25,983 bases of DNA from an uncultured Campylobacter sp. (GCF_905372745.1 NZ_CAJPQR010000030.1:1-25983); one strand, 5' to 3'; shown: positions 14,697-21,986, numbered from the stretch's first letter. The notes: generated by a model from the letters alone, not told the origin. Numbers and translations: made by a program.

Positions 14697-15042
14697 GGCA
14701 AGGCCTTTGGGTTAAATTTGAGCCAATTTTAGCAGAGTTTTTAATCCGCGCAAAATTTGCGTTCAAATTTGACGAATACGAAAGAAAATGGGCTTAACCA
14801 AGAGATAAATTTTACGCTCCCGCTCAAACGGATGCGGCGCCTGACTTCGTCAGCACGAAAATTTCGGCTCGCCTTCGTATCGCCTGAAATTTTCGGCGCA
14901 TATGTTTTCGCTAGAAGCGCAAAATTTCAGCAAAGGGCAATGTTTGCTGAAATCGGCTGATTGCAAATTTGAGCGCAAAAAAGGGAAGCCAAAATTTTAC
15001 TAGCTCTACAAAAAGCACTTGCAAAAGGCACACAATCAAGAA
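14697..15042. other. Hairpin-rich intergenic region
   Basis: No gene is supported. The stretch holds three clean palindromes (listed separately) between 14841 and 14953. Further along lies the sequence leading into the paired structured elements. It lies downstream of the reductase gene and upstream of the SUKH-like gene, both on the minus strand. Confidence 0.55.
14841..14953. repeat. Cluster of three hairpins
   Basis: CTGAC-TTC-GTCAG (14841-14853); CGAAAATTTC (14856-14865) pairing with GAAATTTTCG (14886-14895) across 20 bases; and the perfect 11-base arms ATTTCAGCAAA (14924-14934) and TTTGCTGAAAT (14943-14953) with an 8-base loop. None is followed by a strong T-tract. They resemble in style, but not in sequence, the paired elements at 15043-15337. 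Confidence 0.6.
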
Positions 15043-15199
15043 ACGTAAGCGGAAGTATCGCGGAGCAGATTTGCTTGTTTTCTACTCCGCTACGCTCGTA
15101 GCTAAAAAAGAAAAAGTAAAATTTGAGCGTACGCTAGGCATATAGCCTGCGGAGCGAAAATTTTACGAGATCAAGCAAAGATGCCCGCGAGACGACGCG
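15043..15199. repeat. Structured element, copy 1 (nested palindrome)
   Basis: Begins with ACGTAAGCGGAAGTATC and ends with GAGACGACGCG, both identical to copy 2. Inside are nested arms: TCGCGG (15058-15063) with CCGCGA (15185-15190); a single bulged A; GCAGATTTGCTTG (15065-15077) with CAAGCAAAGATGC (15172-15184), 11 of 13 pairing; then GTAAAATTT with AAATTTTAC; then a tip AGGC-ATATA-GCCT (15137-15149). It carries about 33 extra bases on the 5' side relative to copy 2, with their own small CTAC/GTAG hairpin. Type (RNA element, hairpin mobile element) is unknown. Confidence 0.7.
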
Positions 15200-15210
15200 C
15201 CGCCCAAAAA

Positions 15211-15337
15211 ACGTAAGCGGAAGTATCTTGCGATGAATTTAAATGTTTTGAAGTAAATTTCGTCCCAAGACTAGGCAATTAGCCTGTCGCAGGGCGAAAT
15301 TTACGAAATCATTTAAAGGCGCGCAAGAGACGACGCG
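15211..15337. repeat. Structured element, copy 2 (nested palindrome)
   Basis: Same outer flanks as copy 1. Nested arms: TCTTGCG (15226-15232) with CGCAAGA (15322-15328); a bulged A at 15233; TTTAAATG (15238-15245) with CATTTAAA (15310-15317), preceded by a two-base internal loop in the same place as copy 1; then GTAAATTTCG with CGAAATTTAC; then a tip AGGC-AATTA-GCCT. It ends 7 bases from the reductase stop codon, so it would form the 3' untranslated region of that mRNA. Read on the minus strand the element is followed by TTTTTT, so it could double as a terminator. Confidence 0.7.
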
Positions 15338-15344
15338 TTAAATT

Positions 15345-17786
15345 CTACAAAGATTGTAGGATTTTAGGTTTCGAAAACGCCGTTATAGGTTTAATCTCCC
15401 CCTTAAATTTCTCAATCTGCGCTAGCACGGTGTGAGCCGAGTTGCTCTGCGCGAGTTTGGACGTGCCTTTGTCAAATGTTAGCACGTTTACGCAACCGTG
15501 CTGGCAGAGGCTCTTTTCGCCCCAAATTTCCGGGTCGTACCATGCGCCCTCGCAGATAGCTACGACGTGCTCGGGCACTATGTCGGTGACTAGCACGCCC
15601 GCTAGTATCTCGCCGCGGTCGTTAAATACGCGCGCGACGTCACCCGTGGCTAGGCCGCGCTCTTTGGCGTCTTTTGGATTTATTAGCACCGGCTCTCTGC
15701 CGCTAACTTCGGCGAAATTTCTAATTATAGAGTTGTTTAGCTGACTGTGCAGGCGGTAGCGAGAGTGCGGGCTAACGACGTGTAGCGGGTACTTTTTGCT
15801 AGCGTTGCCTAGCCACTCTTTCGGCTCGATCCACGTAGGCATCGGCGGGCAGTCGGCGTAGTTCATCTTCGCTATCGTCGGCGAGTATATCTCTATCTTG
15901 CCAGACGGAGTGCCTAGGCGGTTTTTGGCAGGATTTTCGCGGAAGGCGGCTAGGCGAGTGTAGAGCGCGTTGCTCTCGTCGTCTTTTTCAAATCTCACGA
16001 ATCCTTTTTCGTAAAATTCCTCAAAGCTAGGCATGCTTAAATTTAGCCCCTTGGCCTGCTCGGCCGCGTCGGCGTAAAATTCTTTCATCCAGCCGAGCTC
16101 GTCCTTGCCCTCGCTAAACGCCTCGCCGTAACCCCAGCGTTTGCAAATTTGCTCGCAGATCCAAAAGTCGCTCTTGCTCTCGCCCATCGGCGCGATGACG
16201 GGCTTATAGGCTACGATGTATTCGCCGCTGTCGCCGGTTTGGTTTATGTCGTTGCGCTCGACTTCGATAGCTACGGGTAGTACGATGTCGCTAAATTTCG
16301 CCGTGCTGGTCCAATAAGGCTCGGCGGTGATGACGGTTTCGAATTTTCTCCACTGTTTAACTGCATTATTTACGTCTTGATGGCGCGTAAACATCGAGCC
16401 TGAGGCCATATACGCCACTCTCATGCGAGGTAGTTTAATCTTAGTGCCGTCGTAGTCGATCTCTTTGCCCGGATACTCCAAGGCCTCGATGCTGCGAGAG
16501 GACGGAATGGTGACGTTTTTAGCGTCTTTCCAAGGAGCCTTGCCTAAATTTTCGTATTTTTCGCTAATGCGCGTGCTGATGCCTTTTAGCGTCGGCGAAA
16601 TTTTATTCGTCATACCGCCAGAGTCGTATCCTAGGCTAAACTCAAAGCCAAGGCCTTCTTTACCGATATAGCCTAGCATCGCGTTAAGAGCTATAAGCGC
16701 CCAGAAAGGCTGCTCGCCGTGGTCGGCTCTTTGAAGCGCGCGGCCTATAAGGATAGTCGTCGGTTCTTTGGCTAGCGCCTCGGCGAAGCTTTTTATCTTA
16801 TCCGCCGCTACGCCGCAAATTTTGCTCGCCCACTCCGCGTCTTTTACGACTTTGTCGGTCTCGCCCATAAAGTAGTCTTTAAATTTATTAAATCCGACGG
16901 TGTATTTTTTGATAAATTCCTCGTCGTAGAGCTTGTTCGTAAACAGATGGTGGCACATGCCGATAATTAACGCCGCGTCGGTATTAGGGCGTACGATGAT
17001 ATTTTCGGAGCCGAAGTAGCGCGCCGTGTCGTTTATCATCGCATTTACGCTATATGTTTTGATGCCCGATTTTTTAAGCTCTTTTATACCTACGTAGCCG
17101 TCGTGCGTAGGCGGAATGGATGAAATTTGATTGGTTACCACAGGATCGGTCGCCCAAAATACGACGTTTTTAGCGTTTTTAACTATCGCCGCCCACTTAG
17201 TCGGCGTATCGTAAACCGCGCTTGAGCCTAGCACGTGAGGCATGATAACCAGACCCGCCCCCGTCGAATAATCGCCGCTTTCCTCCACGTAGCCGCCTAA
17301 AATTTTAAGCATCCTGTGAGCGACCGTACGCCCCCAGCTGACCTTGCCGCTGCCGCCCCACCAGTAGCACTCACCGTAGATCGCTTCGCTGCCGTATTTC
17401 TCGTGGGCTTCTTTTAACGCCTTGGCGGCAAGATCAAGCGCGACGTCCCAACTAACGCGCACGAATTCCTCTTTGCCTCGCAGTTCGGATTTAGCCGCGC
17501 CCTTGGCTTTTAGATAGCTTTTGCGCACCATCGGATACAGCACGCGAGCCTCGTTTTGCACGGAATCAGGCAGGCTGTAATTCATCGTATTAGGAAATTT
17601 ATCGCCCTCGAAATCGCTAACGGAAACTATCTGATTTGAGTTGGTATTTGCCCAAAAAAGCCCGAATCTGTTCGCGCCGAATACCTTTTTGTTATCGAAA
17701 ATCGTCTGCGTAACGCCTTCTATCCTGCTAGCCTGCGCAGCCGTAGCCGCCAATGCCGAAAATTTGATGAAATCTCGTCTTTTCAT
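15345..17786 (-). CDS. Tat-exported molybdopterin TMAO/DMSO reductase, TorA/BisC type
   Basis: Periplasmic bis-MGD oxidoreductase of 813 aa, a terminal reductase for TMAO, DMSO or related oxides. The N-terminus MKRRDFIKFSALAATAA is a twin-arginine signal. There is no N-terminal 4Fe-4S cysteine cluster, as in the TorA/DorA/BisC group. The molybdenum ligand is S174 in GDYSTGA, matching the serine of TorA-type enzymes. An in-frame extension runs back to 17894; I start at ATG 17786 because the Tat motif follows at once and GGGAGAAACCG precedes it. It follows the cytochrome c gene at 18113-18688, the same pairing as C. jejuni Cj0264c/Cj0265c (from memory), a pair reported to support TMAO/DMSO reduction. 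Confidence 0.93.
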   Translation of the reverse strand: MKRRDFIKFSALAATAAQASRIEGVTQTIFDNKKVFGANRFGLFWANTNSNQIVSVSDFEGDKFPNTMNYSLPDSVQNEARVLYPMVRKSYLKAKGAAKSELRGKEEFVRVSWDVALDLAAKALKEAHEKYGSEAIYGECYWWGGSGKVSWGRTVAHRMLKILGGYVEESGDYSTGAGLVIMPHVLGSSAVYDTPTKWAAIVKNAKNVVFWATDPVVTNQISSIPPTHDGYVGIKELKKSGIKTYSVNAMINDTARYFGSENIIVRPNTDAALIIGMCHHLFTNKLYDEEFIKKYTVGFNKFKDYFMGETDKVVKDAEWASKICGVAADKIKSFAEALAKEPTTILIGRALQRADHGEQPFWALIALNAMLGYIGKEGLGFEFSLGYDSGGMTNKISPTLKGISTRISEKYENLGKAPWKDAKNVTIPSSRSIEALEYPGKEIDYDGTKIKLPRMRVAYMASGSMFTRHQDVNNAVKQWRKFETVITAEPYWTSTAKFSDIVLPVAIEVERNDINQTGDSGEYIVAYKPVIAPMGESKSDFWICEQICKRWGYGEAFSEGKDELGWMKEFYADAAEQAKGLNLSMPSFEEFYEKGFVRFEKDDESNALYTRLAAFRENPAKNRLGTPSGKIEIYSPTIAKMNYADCPPMPTWIEPKEWLGNASKKYPLHVVSPHSRYRLHSQLNNSIIRNFAEVSGREPVLINPKDAKERGLATGDVARVFNDRGEILAGVLVTDIVPEHVVAICEGAWYDPEIWGEKSLCQHGCVNVLTFDKGTSKLAQSNSAHTVLAQIEKFKGEIKPITAFSKPKILQSL

Positions 17787-18112
17787 CGGTTTCTCCCTTA
17801 TTTTAATTCTCGCAGGAGCAAGCCCCCGCGCCTTGCGCTTGCAGTCGCGAAGTCGCAGACCCAAGCAAAGCCAAATCGCCGATATTTGCGGCACCGGCGC
17901 GATTTGGCGACTCGTTTTCCGTTATTTACTTTTAAAACTATATTTTATTAGCGGCGCTCGCTTTTTGCAACGCGGCTCTTTAGCGAGCAAGACGCCGCAA
18001 ATTAAATTTGCCGCCGCAAAACATAAAATCCAAATTTAAAGAACAAGCGTCGCTAAATTTTACGCTTCAAGCGACGAGCAAATTTGATCTGGGCGCTAGG
18101 CGCGCCAAAGCC
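17787..18112. other. Spacer between cytochrome c and reductase genes
   Basis: This 326-base gap lies inside what should be one functional unit. It contains the strong hairpin 17870-17908 and, closer to the reductase, a GCAAGC/GCTTGC stem. There is no supported gene. It may hold a separate reductase promoter or a regulatory leader. Confidence 0.5.
17870..17908 (-). terminator. Hairpin upstream of the reductase gene
   Basis: Ten-base perfect arms GCCAAATCGC (17870-17879) and GCGATTTGGC (17899-17908) around 19 bases. On the minus strand it is followed by TTTGCTTGGG, a weak T-run. It could partly terminate the cytochrome transcript or act as a leader hairpin for the reductase. Confidence 0.45.
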
Positions 18113-18688
18113 CTATTCTACGGTTTTTGCGTTATGCTGTAGGTATTTAACGATCAAATTTAGCTCCGTCTCCTCTAGCGAGACGTAGTTCGTATCGATC
18201 ATCGACTGTAAATTTGCCGGCCACTGAGCCGCCGTAAAGCTGTTTGGCTCGTGCAAGCGGTGGCACGCCGAGCAGGTCTCCTCGTACTTTTGCTGAGCTT
18301 GTTTATATAGCGCGTTTGCGTCGCTACCTAGCGCGTCTGCGGCGACTTCGTACGTGCCCTCGACCTCATACCAAAGCTCGCCGTAGTCGTCCTCGACCTC
18401 TTTTATTTTCTTAAAATTCGCCTCACTCTCGGCATCAAAAACCGTGAAAATCTCGGCATTTTTGACGCTTCGCTGTATCTGAGCCAGGTAGTTTGCCGAA
18501 ACGGCGCCTTTTACCTTGATTTTAGCCTTTGCGCCGTCTTTGGAGACAACCTCTACCGGCGTTAAAACCTCGATCTTGCCGACCTTTTTACCGCCTAGCG
18601 ATATATCGGTCGTCTTTGTTAAAACCTCGGCGTTTAAGCCTATCGCCGCCGCACAGGCCGCGATCAAAACGAATTTAAAACTTTTCAT
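18113..18688 (-). CDS. Periplasmic monohaem cytochrome c, partner of the reductase
   Basis: Predicted periplasmic electron carrier of 191 aa. The signal peptide is about 20 residues (AACAAAIGLNA). Residues 21-125 form a non-haem domain; the C-terminal part carries the single haem site CSACH (C139, C142, H143) with M163 a possible sixth ligand. The arrangement matches C. jejuni Cj0265c, which I recall next to the TorA-like Cj0264c, so it probably passes electrons from the quinol pool or another cytochrome to the reductase. AAGGAAGTGCG precedes the ATG. A clear inverted repeat sits immediately upstream in the promoter area. Confidence 0.9.
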   Translation of the reverse strand: MKSFKFVLIAACAAAIGLNAEVLTKTTDISLGGKKVGKIEVLTPVEVVSKDGAKAKIKVKGAVSANYLAQIQRSVKNAEIFTVFDAESEANFKKIKEVEDDYGELWYEVEGTYEVAADALGSDANALYKQAQQKYEETCSACHRLHEPNSFTAAQWPANLQSMIDTNYVSLEETELNLIVKYLQHNAKTVE

Positions 18689-18713
18689 CGCACTTCCTTA
18701 AAAAAAATTATTA

Positions 18714-18748
18714 ATGTAATTTTATAAATTTAGCGCTTAAAATTACAT
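18714..18748 (-). promoter_or_regulatory. Operator-like inverted repeat upstream of cytochrome c
   Basis: Ten-base perfect arms ATGTAATTTT (18714-18723) and AAAATTACAT (18739-18748) separated by 15 bases (centre to centre 25), starting 26 bases upstream of the ATG. A TATAAAAT -10-like sequence on the minus strand overlaps the proximal arm. This is a good candidate site for a dimeric regulator of the reductase system; the regulator is unknown. Confidence 0.55.
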
Positions 18749-18849
18749 CACTATATTTTATTACGAAGCGGGTTTTGTATATTAAAAGAGTAAAATTTGA
18801 AGTAAGAGTGCGGCAAAATGGGCCAAATTTGAGCTTTACCCAAATTTGC

Positions 18850-18880
18850 CGCGAAAGTAAAAGCCGCGCAAACGGCGGCT
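18850..18880 (-). terminator. Terminator of luxS
   Basis: Arms AGCCGC (18862-18867) and GCGGCT (18875-18880) with a 7-base loop, followed on the minus strand by TTTACTTT, start 16 bases after the luxS stop. Confidence 0.65.
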
Positions 18881-18895
18881 AAATTTAACGAGCGA

Positions 18896-19411
18896 TCAGT
18901 GCTTTTTAAGCCCCATCGCAGCGACGTCTAGCGCGATCTCTTCGTTATTTATCGTGATTAGTCCGCGCTCTAAAATTTTGCTTGCGATTGCGTGCGCTTC
19001 GTCAAGCGAATGCATTTTATACGTGCCGCACTGATATTTGTTAAGCTCGGGGATATCTTCTTGATTTTTGACGCCTAGGATATCCTTCATCGACGCCGTC
19101 CACGCGGCCTTGACCGCCTCCTCGCTCGGCACGCCGATAACGCTCATATAAAAGCCCGTCCTGCAGCCCATCGGCGAGATGTCGATGATTTCAACGCCCT
19201 TGCCGTTTAAATGATCTCGCATAAAGCCTGCAAACAGATGCTCTAGCGTGTGGATGCCTTTTTCGGGCAAGATTTCTTCGTTCGGCTTGCAAAAACGCAA
19301 ATCAAACACGCTTATATCGTCGCCCTTTGGCGTTTTCATCGTCTTTGCCAGGCGCACTCCGGGTGCGTTCATCCTCACGTGATCGACGCAAAAACTATCT
19401 AGTAGAGGCAT
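18896..19411 (-). CDS. luxS: S-ribosylhomocysteine lyase LuxS
   Basis: Cytoplasmic metalloenzyme of 171 aa that splits S-ribosylhomocysteine into homocysteine and DPD, the precursor of autoinducer-2, as part of the activated methyl cycle. The metal site is complete: H54 and H58 in HTLEHL with E57 as catalytic base, and C128 in KYQCGTYKMHS. C83 in MGCRTGFYM is the conserved catalytic cysteine. Length is normal. AAGGAGAAAAT lies before the ATG. It is a single gene with its own terminator. Confidence 0.98.
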   Translation of the reverse strand: MPLLDSFCVDHVRMNAPGVRLAKTMKTPKGDDISVFDLRFCKPNEEILPEKGIHTLEHLFAGFMRDHLNGKGVEIIDISPMGCRTGFYMSVIGVPSEEAVKAAWTASMKDILGVKNQEDIPELNKYQCGTYKMHSLDEAHAIASKILERGLITINNEEIALDVAAMGLKKH

Positions 19412-19494
19412 ATTTTCTCCTTATTTTTAACATAAATTCGGCGTGATTTTAGCTAAATTTGCTAAATTTTAGCTCAAATTTGAGCTAATTAAAA

Positions 19495-19520
19495 GCCCGA
19501 ATTAGCTCAGTTGGTTATCA
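19495..19520 (+). pseudogene. Fragment resembling the 5' part of a tRNA
   Basis: GCCCGAATTAGCTCAGTTGG followed by TTA looks like an acceptor strand plus D-arm (TAGCTCAGTTGG is near-universal in tRNAs). No anticodon stem, T-arm (GGTTCGAATCC type) or matching acceptor 3' strand follows, so it is not a functional tRNA. The sequence after it folds instead into GGTTA/TAACC with an inner CTTAAA/TTTAAG (19513-19546). It may be a decayed tRNA or the scar of an integration or deletion. Confidence 0.4.
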
Positions 19521-19663
19521 AACAGCCTTAAAAAATTTAAGTAACCCTCACGCGCTAAAATCGCTTTAATGCAGTGCGCATAAATGTAAAAATTTGACGG
19601 AAACTAGTTCAAATTTAGCGCGGTAAAGCCAAATTTGATATAAAAAAGAGTTAAATTTGAAAG

Positions 19664-19685
19664 AAAAAATCGGGCAAAAGCCCGA
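19664..19685 (-). terminator. Terminator of the flavodoxin operon
   Basis: On the minus strand TCGGGC-TTTT-GCCCGA is followed by TTTTTT: a textbook rho-independent terminator starting 17 bases after the fldA stop. Confidence 0.9.
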
Positions 19686-19701
19686 CTAGAAGTATTAAGT
19701 T

Positions 19702-20193
19702 TTAAGCAAAATGAGGTTTGATCTGCTCTATCCAGGCGCTGATTCTAGGCTCGGTTTTTTCGCTTTCGTTATCGGCATCAAGCGGAAGACCGACGAATTT
19801 ACCGTCTCTTACGGCTTCTGATTCGTCAAATTTATATCCGTCCACGGACACTGCCCCCACTACGTTTGCGCCTGCTTTTACGACCTCATCGTAAAGTTTG
19901 CCCATCGCGCCGCAAAAGCTATCTGCGTAGCTCTCGGCATCGCCCGTGCCAAATATCGCAACCGTCTTGCCGCTAAGCTTTAGTCCGCCAAAATCAAACG
20001 CGTCCCAGTCGTCTTGCAAGTCGCCCGTACCCCAGGTAGAAACGCCCAAAATCAGCTTATCAAAGCCGTTTAGCTTAGCCGCGTCGCAGTTTGCTACGTT
20101 TAAAAGCTCGTTTTCTAGCCCCAAATTCTCGGCTAAAAAGCTCGCCGCCTCCTCAGTATTTCCCATACTGCTTCCAAAAATGATACCTATCAT
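19702..20193 (-). CDS. fldA: Flavodoxin
   Basis: FMN-binding low-potential electron carrier, 163 aa, cytoplasmic. The phosphate-binding loop is GSSMGNTEEAA (residues 7-17), and the flavin-contacting loops are STWGTGDLQDDW (52-63) and FGTGDAESYADSFCGAMG (about 90-107). In Campylobacter and Helicobacter flavodoxin takes electrons from pyruvate and 2-oxoglutarate oxidoreductases (established knowledge). It is the last gene of a three-gene minus-strand operon, 11 bases after the preceding stop, and ends at a strong terminator. AAGGAAATTTAA lies before the ATG. Confidence 0.97.
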   Translation of the reverse strand: MIGIIFGSSMGNTEEAASFLAENLGLENELLNVANCDAAKLNGFDKLILGVSTWGTGDLQDDWDAFDFGGLKLSGKTVAIFGTGDAESYADSFCGAMGKLYDEVVKAGANVVGAVSVDGYKFDESEAVRDGKFVGLPLDADNESEKTEPRISAWIEQIKPHFA

Positions 20194-20204
20194 TTAAATT
20201 TCCT

Positions 20205-20921
20205 TTAAAAAATATGATGACTTATCGTGTAGGGTACCAGTCGCAGCGATCCGCCGCATCCGCACTCCCGTCTTACCTCGATGTAGCGCGAGAAATTCGC
20301 ATTTCTCGGAGCTACGATGAACATCCTGTCAAACTCTCCGCCGCTAAGCGCCTCAAAGCCCCTAGCGATCTCGCAGTTAGCCAGATGAAACCGCTCTTTG
20401 GTTATCTCTTTAAAGCACGGCATAACGCCGAAAAGCTTGCGCCCGCCCTGCTCGGCGAAGATAATCCCGTCTTGAAAATAAACGTTTTTATCAAAATGTT
20501 TGGCGCGTATTTTATCATAAACAAACTGAGAAAACATTATGTCCGCGTCAAAACAAATTCCGTTTTGGGATTTTAGCATAAGGATTAGCTTGGCGGCCAG
20601 GTGTTTGGGGGAGACGGCTAGCGGCGGAACGGCGTCAAATTTGCCCGTTTTATAGGCGCAGATGACGGCGTTTGAGGCGATACAAAAGCTTGAAATTTTA
20701 CTTCGGCTAGGATTTTTAAACTCGCACAGATCCTCGATGCGCTTTAGAAAAATTTCCTCCAAATTTAAGCCCGAATACGCATAAATAAGAGGAATTTTTA
20801 GCTCGCGACCTGCGCAACAGTTATATAAATTTATAAAAATTCGAGCTTTATTTACCGCGTCAAGCCCTGAAAAAATACTTGGAGTTATTTCTCCAATACC
20901 TGATAAAAAGCCGAATTTCAT
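20205..20921 (-). CDS. Conserved hypothetical protein in the flavodoxin operon
   Basis: A 238-aa protein of unknown function, without signal peptide. It is cysteine-rich for its size, with a CC pair (residues about 35-36) and RRECGCGGSLRLVPY near the C-terminus. The gene order DUF2325 - this gene - fldA matches what I recall for C. jejuni Cj1384c-Cj1383c-Cj1382c, so it is probably a genus-level conserved protein. Its start overlaps a TGATAGATG arrangement three bases after the DUF2325 stop and has no strong ribosome-binding site of its own, which points to translational coupling. A redox or metal/iron-sulfur related role is possible from the cysteines and neighbours, but unproven. Confidence 0.85.
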   Translation of the reverse strand: MKFGFLSGIGEITPSIFSGLDAVNKARIFINLYNCCAGRELKIPLIYAYSGLNLEEIFLKRIEDLCEFKNPSRSKISSFCIASNAVICAYKTGKFDAVPPLAVSPKHLAAKLILMLKSQNGICFDADIMFSQFVYDKIRAKHFDKNVYFQDGIIFAEQGGRKLFGVMPCFKEITKERFHLANCEIARGFEALSGGEFDRMFIVAPRNANFSRYIEVRRECGCGGSLRLVPYTISHHIF

Positions 20922-20924
20922 CTA

Positions 20925-21245
20925 TCAGTCTTTTACCTTGCAGCATCCAAATTCCTTATCTAGCCCAAAGACTTTGCAATACTCGCTAAACACGCAGCTG
21001 ACGCTTCTTTTGGCGCAGACGATCGGGATATTGCGCTTTTTGGCTTGGTTTTTTATCGTTTTCATCGTGTTGTGGTTTAAAAAACTGGTTAACATCACGA
21101 CGCACTCGGTATCTTGCGGGATCGGTTTGCGATTTACGCGGTTTTCGTTGCGCGCGTCCCAGTGTTCGATCGCTTCCGCGCCGAGGTCTTTTAAGACTGC
21201 TTTTATAGGCGTTATCTCGTCGGCTCCGATAACTAAAACTGACAT
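20925..21245 (-). CDS. DUF2325 domain protein
   Basis: Small 106-aa cytoplasmic protein with the DUF2325 layout: SVLVIGADEITPIKAVLKDLGA at the start, EHWDARNENR (27-36), VVMLTSFLNHNTMKTIKNQAKKRNIPIV (49-76). The C-terminal third has five of its six cysteines (C77, C84, C90, C101, C102), which suggests metal, haem or redox chemistry; no function is established that I can name with confidence. First gene of the flavodoxin operon. AGGAGTCCAAA precedes the ATG, and a TATAAT -10 box lies 30 bases further up. Confidence 0.87.
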   Translation of the reverse strand: MSVLVIGADEITPIKAVLKDLGAEAIEHWDARNENRVNRKPIPQDTECVVMLTSFLNHNTMKTIKNQAKKRNIPIVCAKRSVSCVFSEYCKVFGLDKEFGCCKVKD

Positions 21246-21274
21246 TTTGGACTCCTGTTTATTTGATTGTGATT

Positions 21275-21304
21275 ATTATAAAATAGATTAGCTAAAAAAT
21301 AGCT
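21275..21304 (-). promoter_or_regulatory. Promoter of the DUF2325-fldA operon
   Basis: On the minus strand a perfect TATAAT (21275-21280) lies 30 bases before the DUF2325 start, followed upstream by an inverted repeat AGCTA-AAAAA-TAGCT (21290-21304) that could be an operator. The surroundings are AT-rich. No clear -35 box, as usual in Campylobacter. Confidence 0.6.
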
Positions 21305-21432
21305 TAGTTATGAGAGTTGTTATCATTTAAGTAGAAATTCGTAACGTTTATTAAATTTACTTGATCAGATCCAAGAAATCAGCGCATAAAACCGTCCAAA
21401 CCTCGTTAAATTTTGCCAAAATTAAGGCGCGC
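21305..21432. other. Intergenic region, no feature seen
   Basis: Upstream side of the DUF2325 promoter leading into a decayed reading frame. It contains a Fur-like AATGATAACAACT stretch (minus strand, about 21317-21329), too weak to call. Confidence 0.3.
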
Positions 21433-21660
21433 AAATTTAAGAGTTGCGATATCTCTAACGACAAACTTCTTTTTATAAGCACGGCAAAAGCGGCAATGCA
21501 CACGTCATAAACTGCGGCGGCGACGCATTAGAAAAACCTAATAACGAAGGCTATAGCTCTATTTTTGGATAATAAAAAATACGAGCCTACCTTGATAGAC
21601 GGCGAAAATTTAGAAAAATGAGCTATCATAGGGTGCGGCGCATGTCAAAAAAGGCGTGGT
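21433..21660 (+). pseudogene. Decayed reading frame of unknown family
   Basis: Protein-like sequence continues across three frames: SCDISNDKLLFIS (from 21442), then NAHVINCGGDALEKPNNEG (about 21495-21551, same strand, other frame, stop at 21570), then DNKKYEPTLIDGENLEK (from 21568, third frame, stop at 21619), and after that stop AIIGCGACQ (from 21622). No start codon or ribosome-binding site is seen. The pieces join end to end and look like one protein with a CGG / CGAC cysteine pair broken by two frameshifts and a stop. I cannot name the family. Confidence 0.4.
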
Positions 21661-21986
21661 TTAAAGGGATTTTGAAGCTGTTTTTGAAGCTTCTGAGGCA
21701 AATTGAAGGTTTGGCTTTCAAAATACAAAAAACCTAAATTTTGCAAATTTTACGTTTTTAGTTCTTATTTTTCCTTATGTTTCTATCTGCTAAAACAGCG
21801 TTTTTAACGCTGTTTGCTCCACATTTTACCCATTCTTGCTTTTACCTTTTATAAGATTTATCGTTTGCGGGTCTAAAAATACAGTTAAAAATCGTAACGC
21901 CGAATGCTAAAATACCCTGCAAACCGTAAATTTACGCAAATTTATCTAAAGACGCGAAGTAAATTTAACCCCTTTGCGTCTAAAAA
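21661..21986. other. Intergenic region with hairpins
   Basis: Holds GAAGCT/AGCTTC (21674-21693) and a stronger hairpin at 21793-21815 (listed separately). No gene is seen. Confidence 0.5.
21793..21815. terminator. Strong hairpin, possible bidirectional terminator
   Basis: Ten-base perfect arms AAACAGCGTT and AACGCTGTTT around a TTT loop. The T-run after it is short on either strand. It lies 170 bases past the racemase stop and may end that transcript. Confidence 0.5.

Noticed and set aside
15043..15337. Integron attC sites
   Set aside because: GTTAAAT after copy 2 fits GTTRRRY, but copy 1 lacks it, neither copy has a proper RYYYAAC at the other end, and there are no gene cassettes or integrase.
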